From: Streptomyces aurantiacus
GTDB taxonomy: Bacteria > Actinomycetota > Actinomycetes > Streptomycetales > Streptomycetaceae
Length of the DNA stretch: 64,000 nt
NCBI RefSeq assembly: GCF_027107535.1
Contig: NZ_CP114283.1
Location: forward strand, 3,534,001-3,598,000
Direction of reading: 5' to 3'
Both the position numbers and the translations under genes were made by a program. Within the stretch, counting starts at the first letter, position 1. Every line of letters starts with the position of its first letter. The notes below the pieces were generated by a model. The model had not been told where the DNA came from and ran no database searches. It was given only the letters and a program-made list of their open reading frames with translations. Shown piece after piece: positions 37,100-44,703 of this stretch.

Positions 37100-37396
37100 G
37101 GCGATTCATGCAGGGGCCCGGGGCCGGGCGGGGTTCGGGCCCCTGCACCGCACACCTACGGGGAGTCAGTGCGCTGGATCTGCCCAACGATGCCGGCGCC
37201 TCAGGGACACGTAGGGCTGAGGTGGTGGGCCCGTGCCGGTTCCGTCAACGCGGCACGGACCCGGACCCGAACTTATACAGCCCGCGGCGCGGCGGCCACC
37301 CCCGACGCCCGTCCGGTTACGTCTTCTCCAGCATCAGCGGTCGGCACGGTTGGCGGGCTCAGCTTGCCCAGGCGGTCACCCGGACGCCGCGACCTT

Positions 37397-37783
37397 CTAC
37401 TCACCCTGTTCACAGGGTGAGGCGGTGAGGGCCTGTTCGACGGTGGGATAGCAGGGGATGAGCTGATCCAGGCCGATGATCTGAAGGACCCGCAGGACGG
37501 CTTCCTGGGCGTCGGCGATGCGCACCCAGCCCTCAGTGCCGCTCGCGGCCTGGCGAGCGGTGAGGAAGACGTTGATACCGCTGGAGTCCATGAACGTCAC
37601 CCCGCTGAAGTCCGCGACCACCCGCGGCGGCGTCACGTCGCCCGAGGACAGCATCGCCTCGGCGAGCATGTCCTTGACGGTGTGGTCGATCTCGCCGCGC
37701 AGGGTGACCACCCGGATGCCGTCGATGGTGGTGTGGCCGATCGACAGCTGGCCGGACTGGGCTGCTCCGTGGGTCTCTGTCAC
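37397..37783 (-). CDS. STAS-domain anti-anti-sigma factor
   Basis: 128 residues. The GTG at 37783 has GAGG 5 nt upstream; an upstream GTG at 37804 lacks a ribosome site. STAS pattern: IDGIRVVTLRGEIDHTVKDM, VVADFSGVTFMDSSGINVFL (DSSG holds the phosphorylatable Ser), and VLRVLQIIGLDQLIPCYPTV. In partner-switch systems the unphosphorylated protein binds a kinase anti-sigma factor. The HATPase gene at 37997 is divergent from it, so they may be partners. A 9-bp hairpin overlaps its stop codon. Confidence 0.9.
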   Translation of the reverse strand: MTETHGAAQSGQLSIGHTTIDGIRVVTLRGEIDHTVKDMLAEAMLSSGDVTPPRVVADFSGVTFMDSSGINVFLTARQAASGTEGWVRIADAQEAVLRVLQIIGLDQLIPCYPTVEQALTASPCEQGE

Positions 37784-37996
37784 CGTTTCCTCGATTGCGC
37801 TCACCGCCGGGGGATGGGAACTCCGACACGCTATGCGCTGCAAGCCTGCCCCGACGGTACGGCGAACAACCGATCACCATTTTAGTGGGAGTCCAGGCAC
37901 ATGTGAGAGACGGGGTGGGGTAAGCGCAGCGTGTGAACGGGGGAACAATCAAGGTGGACCTGGTGGAAAGCAGTTCCCGAGGGCGAGGGCGGCTGG

Positions 37997-38443
37997 GTGC
38001 GTGATGCCCAACCGATCCAGGACACGGTCGCCCTGGACGGTGACGGGTCCGTCATCGCTCAGGCGCGCCACCGTGCGGCGGACTTCCTCGCCCGTGTCCA
38101 GGCTGAGCACGGTTTGCCGGTGTCGGCGCGCGCGATGGACCTGACCCAGCTGGTGGTCAGCGAGCTGGTCACCAACGCCCGCAAGTACGCTCCCGGACCG
38201 GTGCTGATGGAACTGTGCATCGTGGGCGCCGCGGTGGAAGTGACCGTCTGGGACAGTGACCCGGTCCTGCCGGTGGCCAGAGCCGCTGACGCGGGCCGAG
38301 TCGGACAGCACGGCCTGGAGATCATCATGGCCGTCACCCAGGGCTTCGCAGTCCAGCAGGAACCCGTCGGCAAACGCATCACCGCCCGCATCGCCCTCCT
38401 CGACGACCCCAACGGCCACGTCAGCGGACGCCGCCCCCAGTAA
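37997..38443 (+). CDS. HATPase-type anti-sigma factor/serine kinase
   Basis: 148 residues; the GTG start at 37997 has only a weak upstream purine tract. The GHKL ATPase fold is visible: DLTQLVVSELVTNARKYAPG (N-box with ELVTNA), VEVTVWDSDPVLPV (G1 with WDSDP), GQHGLEIIMAVTQGF (G2). This is the streptomycete RsbW/SpoIIAB-like class. It probably phosphorylates one of the flanking STAS proteins. No sigma factor gene is nearby. Confidence 0.88.
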   Translation: MRDAQPIQDTVALDGDGSVIAQARHRAADFLARVQAEHGLPVSARAMDLTQLVVSELVTNARKYAPGPVLMELCIVGAAVEVTVWDSDPVLPVARAADAGRVGQHGLEIIMAVTQGFAVQQEPVGKRITARIALLDDPNGHVSGRRPQ

Positions 38444-38606
38444 CGGTCGTGCCCCTGCCGCCCCGCAACGCCCAATGCTGATGCCACCCGCCCCTCTCCC
38501 GCACAGGAGGGCAACGAGGGATGCAGCTACCTCAAGCTGCACCCGCGACCGTGGCACGCGTACTGTGATGCCAGCTCATCCCCCTGCCAAGCGAAAGGGA
38601 TGGGTG

Positions 38607-38630
38607 GTGTGCCGGGAAGTCTGGTCGGCG
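38607..38630 (+). promoter_or_regulatory. hairpin leader, copy D (STAS gene)
   Basis: GTGTGCCGGGAAGTCTGGTC then GGCG, identical to copies B and C. It lies 29 nt before the GTG start at 38660. Confidence 0.72.
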
Positions 38631-38659
38631 ACGTCTCCGTTGCGCCCGGAAGGCTTCCC

Positions 38660-38980
38660 GTGCCGCTCACACCCCCGCCCCGCCATCGTGCTCGCACCGT
38701 CGTCCGGCTGCGAGGAGAGCTGACCCCCAGGACAGCGCCCCGCCCCGGCAGGAAACTCGCGAGCGCCCTCGCCCGGGCCCCCGACATCATCGAAGTAGAC
38801 CTCACCGAGGCCACCTGCCTCACCCCGGACGCCAGCGGGCTCCAGCTGGCCTGCGCAGCCACCGCGCGCCGCTTGGGTACGTCTTCCGTCATCACCCACG
38901 CCTCGCCCCGCCACCTGCAGATGCTCCGGGAGCTGGGCATGCAGCACCTCATGGACGAACCCCTTCTTCCTGACCCGTAG
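38660..38980 (+). CDS. small STAS-domain protein
   Basis: 106 residues. The GTG at 38660 has GGAAGG 6 nt upstream; an ATG at 38600 would run through the leader hairpin and has no ribosome site. STAS features: RTVVRLRGELTPRTAPRPG, IEVDLTEATCLTPDASGLQL, SSVITHASPRHLQMLRELGM. The usual DSSG serine region reads TPDASG, keeping a Ser two residues later. It belongs with the neighbouring HATPase and STAS genes functionally. Confidence 0.75.
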   Translation: MPLTPPPRHRARTVVRLRGELTPRTAPRPGRKLASALARAPDIIEVDLTEATCLTPDASGLQLACAATARRLGTSSVITHASPRHLQMLRELGMQHLMDEPLLPDP

Positions 38981-39006
38981 CTCCACCACGAGACAAGAGC
39001 CAGGCG

Positions 39007-39223
39007 ATGTCACCCCGAAACACTCCTCCCTTCCCGTCTTCCCCCACCCCACGAGACCGCGATCCAGGAGTTCCTCACCAGCTTCGACGCCTACGCCCGC
39101 ATCCGCGGAGCACGTGACAGCGTCCTCACAGCCTCCCGCGTCGGCCTGCGAGAAGAAGAACGCGCCTTCACCGACCTGCACCAGGCCATCGCACGCCTCC
39201 GCACCCTTTCCCGCCCCCAGTAA
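39007..39223 (+). pseudogene. small helical protein with frameshift
   Basis: A plausible start, ATG at about 39007 (MSPRNTPPF), leads in the wrong frame. The good frame begins near 39050 as HETAIQEFLTSFDAYARIRG and runs through REEERAFTDLHQAIARLRTL to TAA at 39221. The two frames meet in a C-rich run around 39040-39055, a likely single-base indel, real or from assembly. The product would be a ~70-residue helical protein of unknown function. Confidence 0.45.
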
Positions 39224-39968
39224 CCCACGGAAGTGCTCACACGCCGGCCCACCAGCTCAGCGCGAGGTGAAAGCGTCCACCGCCAGGAGGCCGTCGTCGT
39301 CCATCCGGACCGGACCGGATCGGTGAGCTGGGCGAGGACCTGCTGAAAATCGCGGCGGTGCGGGCGGCAATCACGCGCAGCCGACCGCCCACCTCGGCAG
39401 CCAGCCACACCTGCGCCTTCAGTAAAACGCGGGCGTCCTGCCGCTCCGTCTGCCACGCGGCACGACGCGCGAGAGCTCTCTCCCGCTGTGCGCTGCGCTC
39501 CCGCGCCCACGTACTGCCCCGACGTCGCGTTCCGGGTTGTAGACCGGCCAGTCCTGGCTGTCCATCAGGGCGGTGTGCGGCGCCATTCGGCATACCGCGC
39601 CACTCCACTGTCTGCGAGGTCCTCCGGGTCACCCTCGTACGGGCCACAGCCACCGGGGAAATCCAGCTGCTGGAGGGCTCCCCGCTCACGCCGCTCCGCT
39701 TCCATGACCTGCTCCACGCTCAGCCTCGCGCCCTGTCGCCGGACGTTGCCATGGGCGTCTGGCCACGGGCCGTCGGCACGTGTGCGGGCAGGCTTGCTTG
39801 CGGCCGGTGGTGGAGCGTCAATCGGGGATGGGGTCAGACCCTTGAGCGGTGCCTCCCGCATCCTCAGTGGACGTTAAGTCCGATCTTCCTCGGTTCGTGA
39901 TCGCTCGATCGAGGTACTGATCGTCGCGCAGGCCTCCTGTTGGACATGTTCATGATGAGATGCGAGGC
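39224..39968. other. stretch with a possible decayed minus-strand gene
   Basis: Minus-strand frames show coding-like patches in different phases (VEQVMEAERRERGALQQLDF near 39700; QDARVLLKAQVWLAAEVGGR near 39400; FQQVLAQLTDPV near 39340). They may derive from one helical protein broken by frameshifts. No family recognised. The right end is IS5 flank. Confidence 0.35.
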
Positions 39969-40856
39969 ATGGAGCGAGAGCCGTATCCGAGTGACTTAGC
40001 GGACCAGTAGTGGGCGTTGATCGAGCCGATGATCACAGCCTGGAAACAGGACCGGGTGGCACGGTCAGCGACCGGATATCCCGGATCCTGCAACCTCCGG
40101 GAGGTCGTGAACGCGATCTTCTATCAGAACCGGACGGGCTGTCAGTGGCGTTATCTGCCCCACGACTTGCCAGCCTGGTCGGCGGTGTTCTACTACTTCG
40201 GCCTGTGGCGCCAGGACGGGATCGACCAGCGGATCCAGGAACTCCTGCGCTTCCAGGTATGGGAGAGAGCCCGGCGATCAGGAGGCCCGTCCCTCGTGAT
40301 CATCGACACCCAGTCCGTGCGCGCGGCCGCGGGTGTCCCGAAGGCCACGACGGGACTGGGCGCCAACAAGAAGGTGTCGCGACGCAAGCGGGGGCTGGCC
40401 GACGACGTTCTGGGGCTGATCATCGGCGTCGTGGTGCTGGCCGCATCCGCCCACGACAACACCGCTGGCACCGCCCTGCTCGACCAGGCCGCCGAACGCT
40501 GCGGGATGCGCCTGGAGAAGGCCCTGGTGGACCAGGGCTTCAAGGACCAAGTCATCATCCACGGCGCGCTGATGGACATCGACGTCGAGGTCGTCCGCCG
40601 CAACCCCGACGACCAGGGCAAAGGCTTCGTCCTGCAGCCGAAGCGGTGGATAGTCGAGCAGGGCAACGGCACGCTGATGCTGCACCGCCGCCTGGCCCGC
40701 GAATACGACCACAGCCCCGACACCTCCCCGCCGCATTACGTGAGACTCGATCCTCCAGTGGCAGTGACGATAGTGGTCTGGGCCGGGACCGTTGTCCGGG
40801 ACGGTCAGCCTAGAGCACCAGTGAGATCGGGAGGGAAGTTCATGGCACGAAGGTAG
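39969..40856 (+). pseudogene. IS5-family transposase with a nonsense codon
   Basis: From the ATG at 39969 the frame starts MEREPYPSDLADQ, meets TAG at 40008 and continues WALIEPMITAWKQDR. In this family that position is a conserved Gln (DEQW), so CAG became TAG. The rest is intact to about residue 255: CQWRYLPHDLPAW, SLVIIDTQSV (first Asp), ADDVLGLIIGVVVLAASAHD, ALVDQGFKDQ, and RNPDDQGKGFVLQPKRWIVE. The usual C-terminal block after REYDH is replaced by unrelated sequence, suggesting a truncated 3' end. The element is probably inactive. Confidence 0.8.
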
Positions 40857-40945
40857 GTGTCGAGTGCGAGCGTGACGATGTCGCCATGCTGGGCACCGTG
40901 GTCCGCGTGGTAACGGCGGATGCGCCGTTGGAGTTGGAGAGCGTC
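40805..40945 (-). pseudogene. C-terminal scrap, plasmid-type protein candidate
   Basis: The minus strand reads LQRRIRRYHADHGAQHGDIV then TLALDTYLRAMNFPPDLTGA and a stop at 40805. The helix-helix pattern with xxLALDxYL resembles the C-terminal DNA-binding part of actinobacterial plasmid partition-type proteins. It abuts a tRNA 3' fragment, as expected at the edge of an integrated plasmid. Identification is tentative. Confidence 0.4.
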
Positions 40946-40993
40946 GGGGACGGCGGCGTGGCGACACGGTGCCTGACGAGGGTGTTCTTTCCG

Positions 40994-41031
40994 GGAGCGC
41001 CCCGGCAGGATTCGAACTTGCGACGCCCGCC
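40994..41031 (-). other. tRNA 3'-end fragment, probable attachment-site scar
   Basis: The minus strand contains GTCGCAAGTTCGAATCCTGC followed by CGGGGCGC. That is a TpsiC arm plus acceptor end as in streptomycete tRNA-Arg genes. No D arm or anticodon stem precedes it, so it is not a functional tRNA. Such 3' fragments are left by integrases that recombine within tRNA genes. One mismatch sits in the T stem. Confidence 0.6.
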
Positions 41032-41049
41032 AACGGGTCCAGGGCACTG

Positions 41050-41404
41050 CCGCACAACAAGTACGGAGAGGCCGACTCCGCCGCCGACCACTTGCTGCGC
41101 CGGGTGCTGGCCACCGACAGTTACGAGGGCTCCGAGCGGATCCCGGTCGGCCGAGACCTGGGAGGGCTGGAGCCGTACGCCGGTCCGGACGCCGACTGGC
41201 TCACGGGCGGCGGTGAACTCAACAAGGTCGCCGCGACTATCGCCACCGGCCGCGACATGGTCGGCTGCACTGGCGTACCGACTACGGCGAGGTCCGGCTG
41301 GGCGCGGAGGCCGTCATCGGCATCCTGCGCGAGGCCACGAGGTGCTCCTGGAGGACGCGGTCTTCACCCTCGATCGTTTAGACGGCACCACCATGACCGT
41401 CTGA
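41050..41404 (+). pseudogene. frameshifted C-terminal gene fragment
   Basis: One frame reads DSAADHLLRRVLATDSYEGS, GGGELNKVAATIATGRDMVG. Around 41265 the sense passes to other frames (DYGEVRLGAEAVIGILREA, then EVLLEDAVFTLDRLDGTTMT and a TGA at 41402). It lacks a start and sits directly against the tRNA scar, so it is a truncated, decayed gene. I do not know the family. Confidence 0.5.
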
Positions 41405-41432
41405 CCTCGGTGGCCCCCTGGTCGCCCAGCGT

Positions 41433-42329
41433 TCAGGGGGTGTGGCTGGGTGTCGAGCGAGCGTCGGTGTCCGTGCAGGGTGATCGGCGGGTCCCTCGGG
41501 CCCGCCGGAAACGGATGAGCGCCATAGCCGTGATGAGCAGCGCGGTGAAGACCAGAGCGATCACCGCAGCGCCGGCGTCATCCAGCGTCTCGGCGATGCT
41601 GCGCTGAACGGAGCCCGCCGCGTCGATCACCGGGTCCTGGAGGGCGGGGCCACGCTGGACGCGGATCTCGTACCAGCCGTAGTACGCCACGTACACACCG
41701 ACGCACAGGAGGAGCGCGCCGCCGAGTCGGGGCGCGATCGCGCCGAGGCGGCGCAGACGGGTGACGGCGGCGGTGAGGGCGACGGTCAGGGAAGCGGCGC
41801 CGACGATCAGGCCCATCCCGCCGGCGTAGGCGGCGAACAGGGCGATGCCCTCACTGGCCGAGCCGCTGCGGAAGACGGAGACGACGATGGCCAGGAACGG
41901 GGCGATCGTGCAGCCCAGGGAGACCGTAGCGTAGGCCATGCCGAAGAGTGCCATCGAGGGCAGCGAGCGAGTCACGGCTGGGGCGCGGCGCAGTTTCGGT
42001 GCCGGGGAGGGCAGTTGACCCCCGGCAATCAGCCATCCGCCGGCTACTGCCATGAGGAGCCCGAAGGCGATGGTGAACCAGGGCAGATGCTCCTGCACCT
42101 GTCCTGCGACGGGCTGGACGGCCAGGCCGAACACGCCGAAGAGCGCGGCGAATCCTGCAGTCATCGCGGCGGTGGCGGACAGCGCCCGGCTTACGGCGAC
42201 CGTACGGCTGGGGGAGTCGTCGCTGAGGACGAGCAGGGAGAGGTAGGCGGGGAGGAGGGCGAAGCCGCACGGGTTGACGGCGGCGAGCATGCCCGCGCTG
42301 AGTGCGAGGGCGAGAGGAAGGTCGGCCAT
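41433..42329 (-). CDS. CcdA-like cytochrome c biogenesis/thiol-disulfide transmembrane protein
   Basis: 298 residues from the ATG at 42329. Six or more membrane helices. The first carries AAVNPCGFALLPAYLSLLVL, and a later one AYATVSLGCTIAPFLAIVVS. The two cysteines in NPCGF and GCTIAPF are the redox pair of CcdA/DsbD-beta proteins, which carry electrons from cytoplasmic thioredoxin outward. It follows the thioredoxin-like lipoprotein gene after 7 nt, so the two form an operon. The C-terminal extra helix and Arg-rich tail are usual in actinobacteria. Confidence 0.9.
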   Translation of the reverse strand: MADLPLALALSAGMLAAVNPCGFALLPAYLSLLVLSDDSPSRTVAVSRALSATAAMTAGFAALFGVFGLAVQPVAGQVQEHLPWFTIAFGLLMAVAGGWLIAGGQLPSPAPKLRRAPAVTRSLPSMALFGMAYATVSLGCTIAPFLAIVVSVFRSGSASEGIALFAAYAGGMGLIVGAASLTVALTAAVTRLRRLGAIAPRLGGALLLCVGVYVAYYGWYEIRVQRGPALQDPVIDAAGSVQRSIAETLDDAGAAVIALVFTALLITAMALIRFRRARGTRRSPCTDTDARSTPSHTP

Positions 42330-42336
42330 GGCGGGT

Positions 42337-42909
42337 TCAGCCGGTGAGTCCGGCGACCTTCTCGGCCAGGCCCTCGCCACCGGGCAGCACGCCCTCGTAG
42401 GCGGTCTTGCCGTTCTTGTCGAGGATGACGTAGCGGCTCTGTTCGGTGACCTCGAAGCGTTTCCATACCTCGCCGGCCTCGTCGGACAGGTGGGGGAAGG
42501 AGTGGGTGCCGGTCTGGGAGACGAAGTCCTTCATGGCGGCGTTCTTGTCGAGGCCGGCGACGCCGAGGACGTGGGCCTCGCCCTGGTAGTCGGTGGCGAC
42601 CTTGGCGGTCTCGCCGGCCTGGGCGCGGCACTTGGGGCACCACGGGGCCCAGAACCACAGCACGGTGGGCTTGCCCGCCAGTGTGGCCGCGTCGAACGGC
42701 CTGCCGTCCACGGTCGTGCCGGTGAACCGCAGCGCCTTGGGGGCCGCCGCAGTGCCAGCCCCCTCCTGCGCCGGCGCGGAGGAGCCGGGAGCCGTGGTGC
42801 GGGACTTTTCCTCAGTGCTGCCGGAGGAGGCGGTGTTCTCCGTACCGCAGCCGACGAGGGTGAGTGCGGTGGCGGCGAGCAGGCCGGGAAGGATCAGGCG
42901 GGCACGCAT
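42337..42909 (-). CDS. thioredoxin-fold lipoprotein (TlpA/ResA-like)
   Basis: 190 residues from the ATG at 42909 (GGAG upstream). The signal peptide ends in a lipobox (LTLVGC, Cys at ~21), so the protein is anchored outside the membrane. A Ser/Thr/Ala linker is followed by a thioredoxin domain with VLWFWAPWCPKCRAQAGE (active-site CPKC) and RYVILDKNGKTAYEGVLPG. It should receive electrons from the CcdA-like partner and reduce exported protein thiols or apocytochromes. Confidence 0.92.
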   Translation of the reverse strand: MRARLILPGLLAATALTLVGCGTENTASSGSTEEKSRTTAPGSSAPAQEGAGTAAAPKALRFTGTTVDGRPFDAATLAGKPTVLWFWAPWCPKCRAQAGETAKVATDYQGEAHVLGVAGLDKNAAMKDFVSQTGTHSFPHLSDEAGEVWKRFEVTEQSRYVILDKNGKTAYEGVLPGGEGLAEKVAGLTG

Positions 42910-43009
42910 GACGGGACGGCTCCTGTGGTCGGGGTCGGCTGAACTGTAGGCCGGTCGGCGCGCGGTGGGGGCCAGGGCGGGTGCTTACGGTCCGGTGACG
43001 TCAGCCCGG

Positions 43010-43440
43010 GTGGTCGGCGAGCCGCGCTGGGGCGAGGACGGTGTTACGGCCCCAGGCGAGGCGCACCAGGTGCTGGTCGGCGAAGTCGCGCAGGACCTTG
43101 GTGCACGTTTCAAGGAGGTGCCGACCAGGGCGGCGATCTACTGGCGGGTGAGCGTGATCTGCAGGCGGCGGGCCCCGAGCGCCCGTGGCCGGGTCTTGGC
43201 CGTGAGGGGCAACGGGATAGTGGCGATCCGCTGCGGTACCGACTGAAGACGCTGTCGGACAGGCGCTGTTCGAGATCGGTCAGGCACCGGCCGAGGATCT
43301 CGGTGATGCGGGGCGGAGATCCGGGCGTCGGTCAGCAGGAAGCGGTGGACGTCGGTGCGAAGAGCCTGCCGATCGGGCGTCGACACTCCTGTGGATCGCC
43401 CATGTATACGCCAGTAGAAGGGAGTTGTACGCTGCAAAGG
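43010..43440 (-). pseudogene. Crp/Fnr-type regulator, decayed C-terminal part
   Basis: The minus strand shows TEILGRCLTDLEQRLSDSV, GARRLQITLTRQ followed by a stop, IAALVGTS, and in yet another frame LETCTKVLRDFADQHLVRLA. This is the order of the dimer helix and HTH of cyclic-nucleotide-type regulators (LTxxxxAxxVGTSxxTVxRxLxDF). At least one stop and two frame changes are present, so the gene is dead. The N-terminal sensor domain would overlap the start of the next gene and is not found. Confidence 0.55.
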
Positions 43441-44675
43441 TGGTGGGGGACAATTATCGTTTTGGGGAGTACGAGCTGGATACGGCTCGTCATCAGCTCC
43501 GACGGGCCGGTGAGCCGGTCCACGTCGAGCCTCGCGCTCTGGATCTGCTGTGCCACCTGGTCGAGCGACGGGACCGGGTGGTGGCGAAGAATGAGCTGCT
43601 GGATGAGGTGTGGGGTGACCGCTTTGTCAGCGAGGCGGCCCTTACCACGGCGCTGCGGACCGTGCGGTTGGCCGTGGGGGATACCGGCAGTCAGCAGCGA
43701 CTGATCCGCACGGTGCACCGGCGGGGCTATCAGTTCGTGGCCCCGGTGACAGTGGTCGGGGCCGGTCCGCCCGTCGGGTCCGGCTTGGGGTCCGTCGTGG
43801 AGCCGACGTCGGCGGGCGGGTCGAACGACGTGGGGAGACGTCAGACCATCCGGTTCTGCCGGGCCGACGACGGCACCCGTATCGCCTACGCCACCGTCGG
43901 CTCGGGCCCGCCGTTGCTCAAGGCGGCCAACTGGCTGACCCATCTCGACCTTGAGTGGATGAGCCCGGTGTGGTCGCACTGGCTGGGAGGTCTCGCCCGC
44001 AACCGCCAACTGATCCGCTACGACGAGCGGGGTTGCGGCCTGTCGGACTGGGCCGTGCCCAGCTTCACGTTCGACGACTGGGTCGACGACCTCGAGAGCG
44101 TGGTCGAGGCCGCCGGGCTTGATTGTTTCCCTCTGCTGGGGGTGTCTCAGGGTGGTGCGGTGGCTGTGGCCTATGCCGCGCGCCGTCCCGAACGGGTCAG
44201 CCGGCTGATTCTCGCCGGGGCGTACGCCCGAGGACGGCAGGTGCGGGCACAGGGCGAGGCCGAGCGTGAAGAGGCAGACCTCGACCTGGATCTGGCCCGA
44301 GTGGGGTGGATGCACCACGATCCCAGCTTCCTGCGGGTCTTCGCCTCCCAGTTCCTGCCCGAGGGCACACCGGGGGACTGGGAAGACTTCAGCGCCTTCC
44401 AGCGGCGGACGACCTCGCCGGCCAACGGGGTTCGCTTTCTGGAGGAGTTCGCCCGGATCGACGTCTCCGACATCGCCCATCGGGTGGAGTGCCCGACGCT
44501 GATCATTCATTCGCGCGATGATGGGCGGGTGCCGGCCTCGCAGGCCAGTGAGCTGGCTGCTCTCATTCCCGACAGCCGACTGGTGCTGCTCAAGAGCAGC
44601 AACCACCTGCTCACCGCGTTCGAGCCGGCCTGGGACGAGTTCCTGTCCCACATCGACGCCTTCCTGGCCGAGTGA
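43425..44675 (+). CDS. PhoB-type winged-helix fused to alpha/beta hydrolase
   Basis: 416 residues from TTG 43425; GTG at 43440 or 43443 is equally possible since the AAGGGA site fits none well. The N-terminal domain is an OmpR/PhoB DNA-binding domain (FGEYELDTARHQLRRAGEPV; DELLDEVWGDRFVSEAALTT in near form; IRTVHRRGYQFVAPV). After a linker the alpha/beta hydrolase domain begins IRFCRADDGTRIAYATVGSG. The nucleophile elbow is LLGVSQGGAVAVAYA; the acid is in IIHSRDDGRVP and the His in SSNHLL, so the triad looks intact. Probably a one-component regulator whose hydrolase domain senses or cleaves a ligand. A close paralogue lies at 47708. Confidence 0.88.
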   Translation: MYAAKVVGDNYRFGEYELDTARHQLRRAGEPVHVEPRALDLLCHLVERRDRVVAKNELLDEVWGDRFVSEAALTTALRTVRLAVGDTGSQQRLIRTVHRRGYQFVAPVTVVGAGPPVGSGLGSVVEPTSAGGSNDVGRRQTIRFCRADDGTRIAYATVGSGPPLLKAANWLTHLDLEWMSPVWSHWLGGLARNRQLIRYDERGCGLSDWAVPSFTFDDWVDDLESVVEAAGLDCFPLLGVSQGGAVAVAYAARRPERVSRLILAGAYARGRQVRAQGEAEREEADLDLDLARVGWMHHDPSFLRVFASQFLPEGTPGDWEDFSAFQRRTTSPANGVRFLEEFARIDVSDIAHRVECPTLIIHSRDDGRVPASQASELAALIPDSRLVLLKSSNHLLTAFEPAWDEFLSHIDAFLAE

Positions 44676-44703
44676 CCTCAGCGGTCGACCGGCGGGGTCC
44701 CGG

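Noticed and set aside
37400..37421. CTCACCCTG/CAGGGTGAG hairpin at the end of the STAS gene
   Set aside because: It overlaps the last codons and stop, has a 9-bp stem and no U tract; too weak to call a terminator.
40994..41070. Complete tRNA gene
   Set aside because: Only the T arm and acceptor end are present; no D arm or anticodon stem can be drawn.
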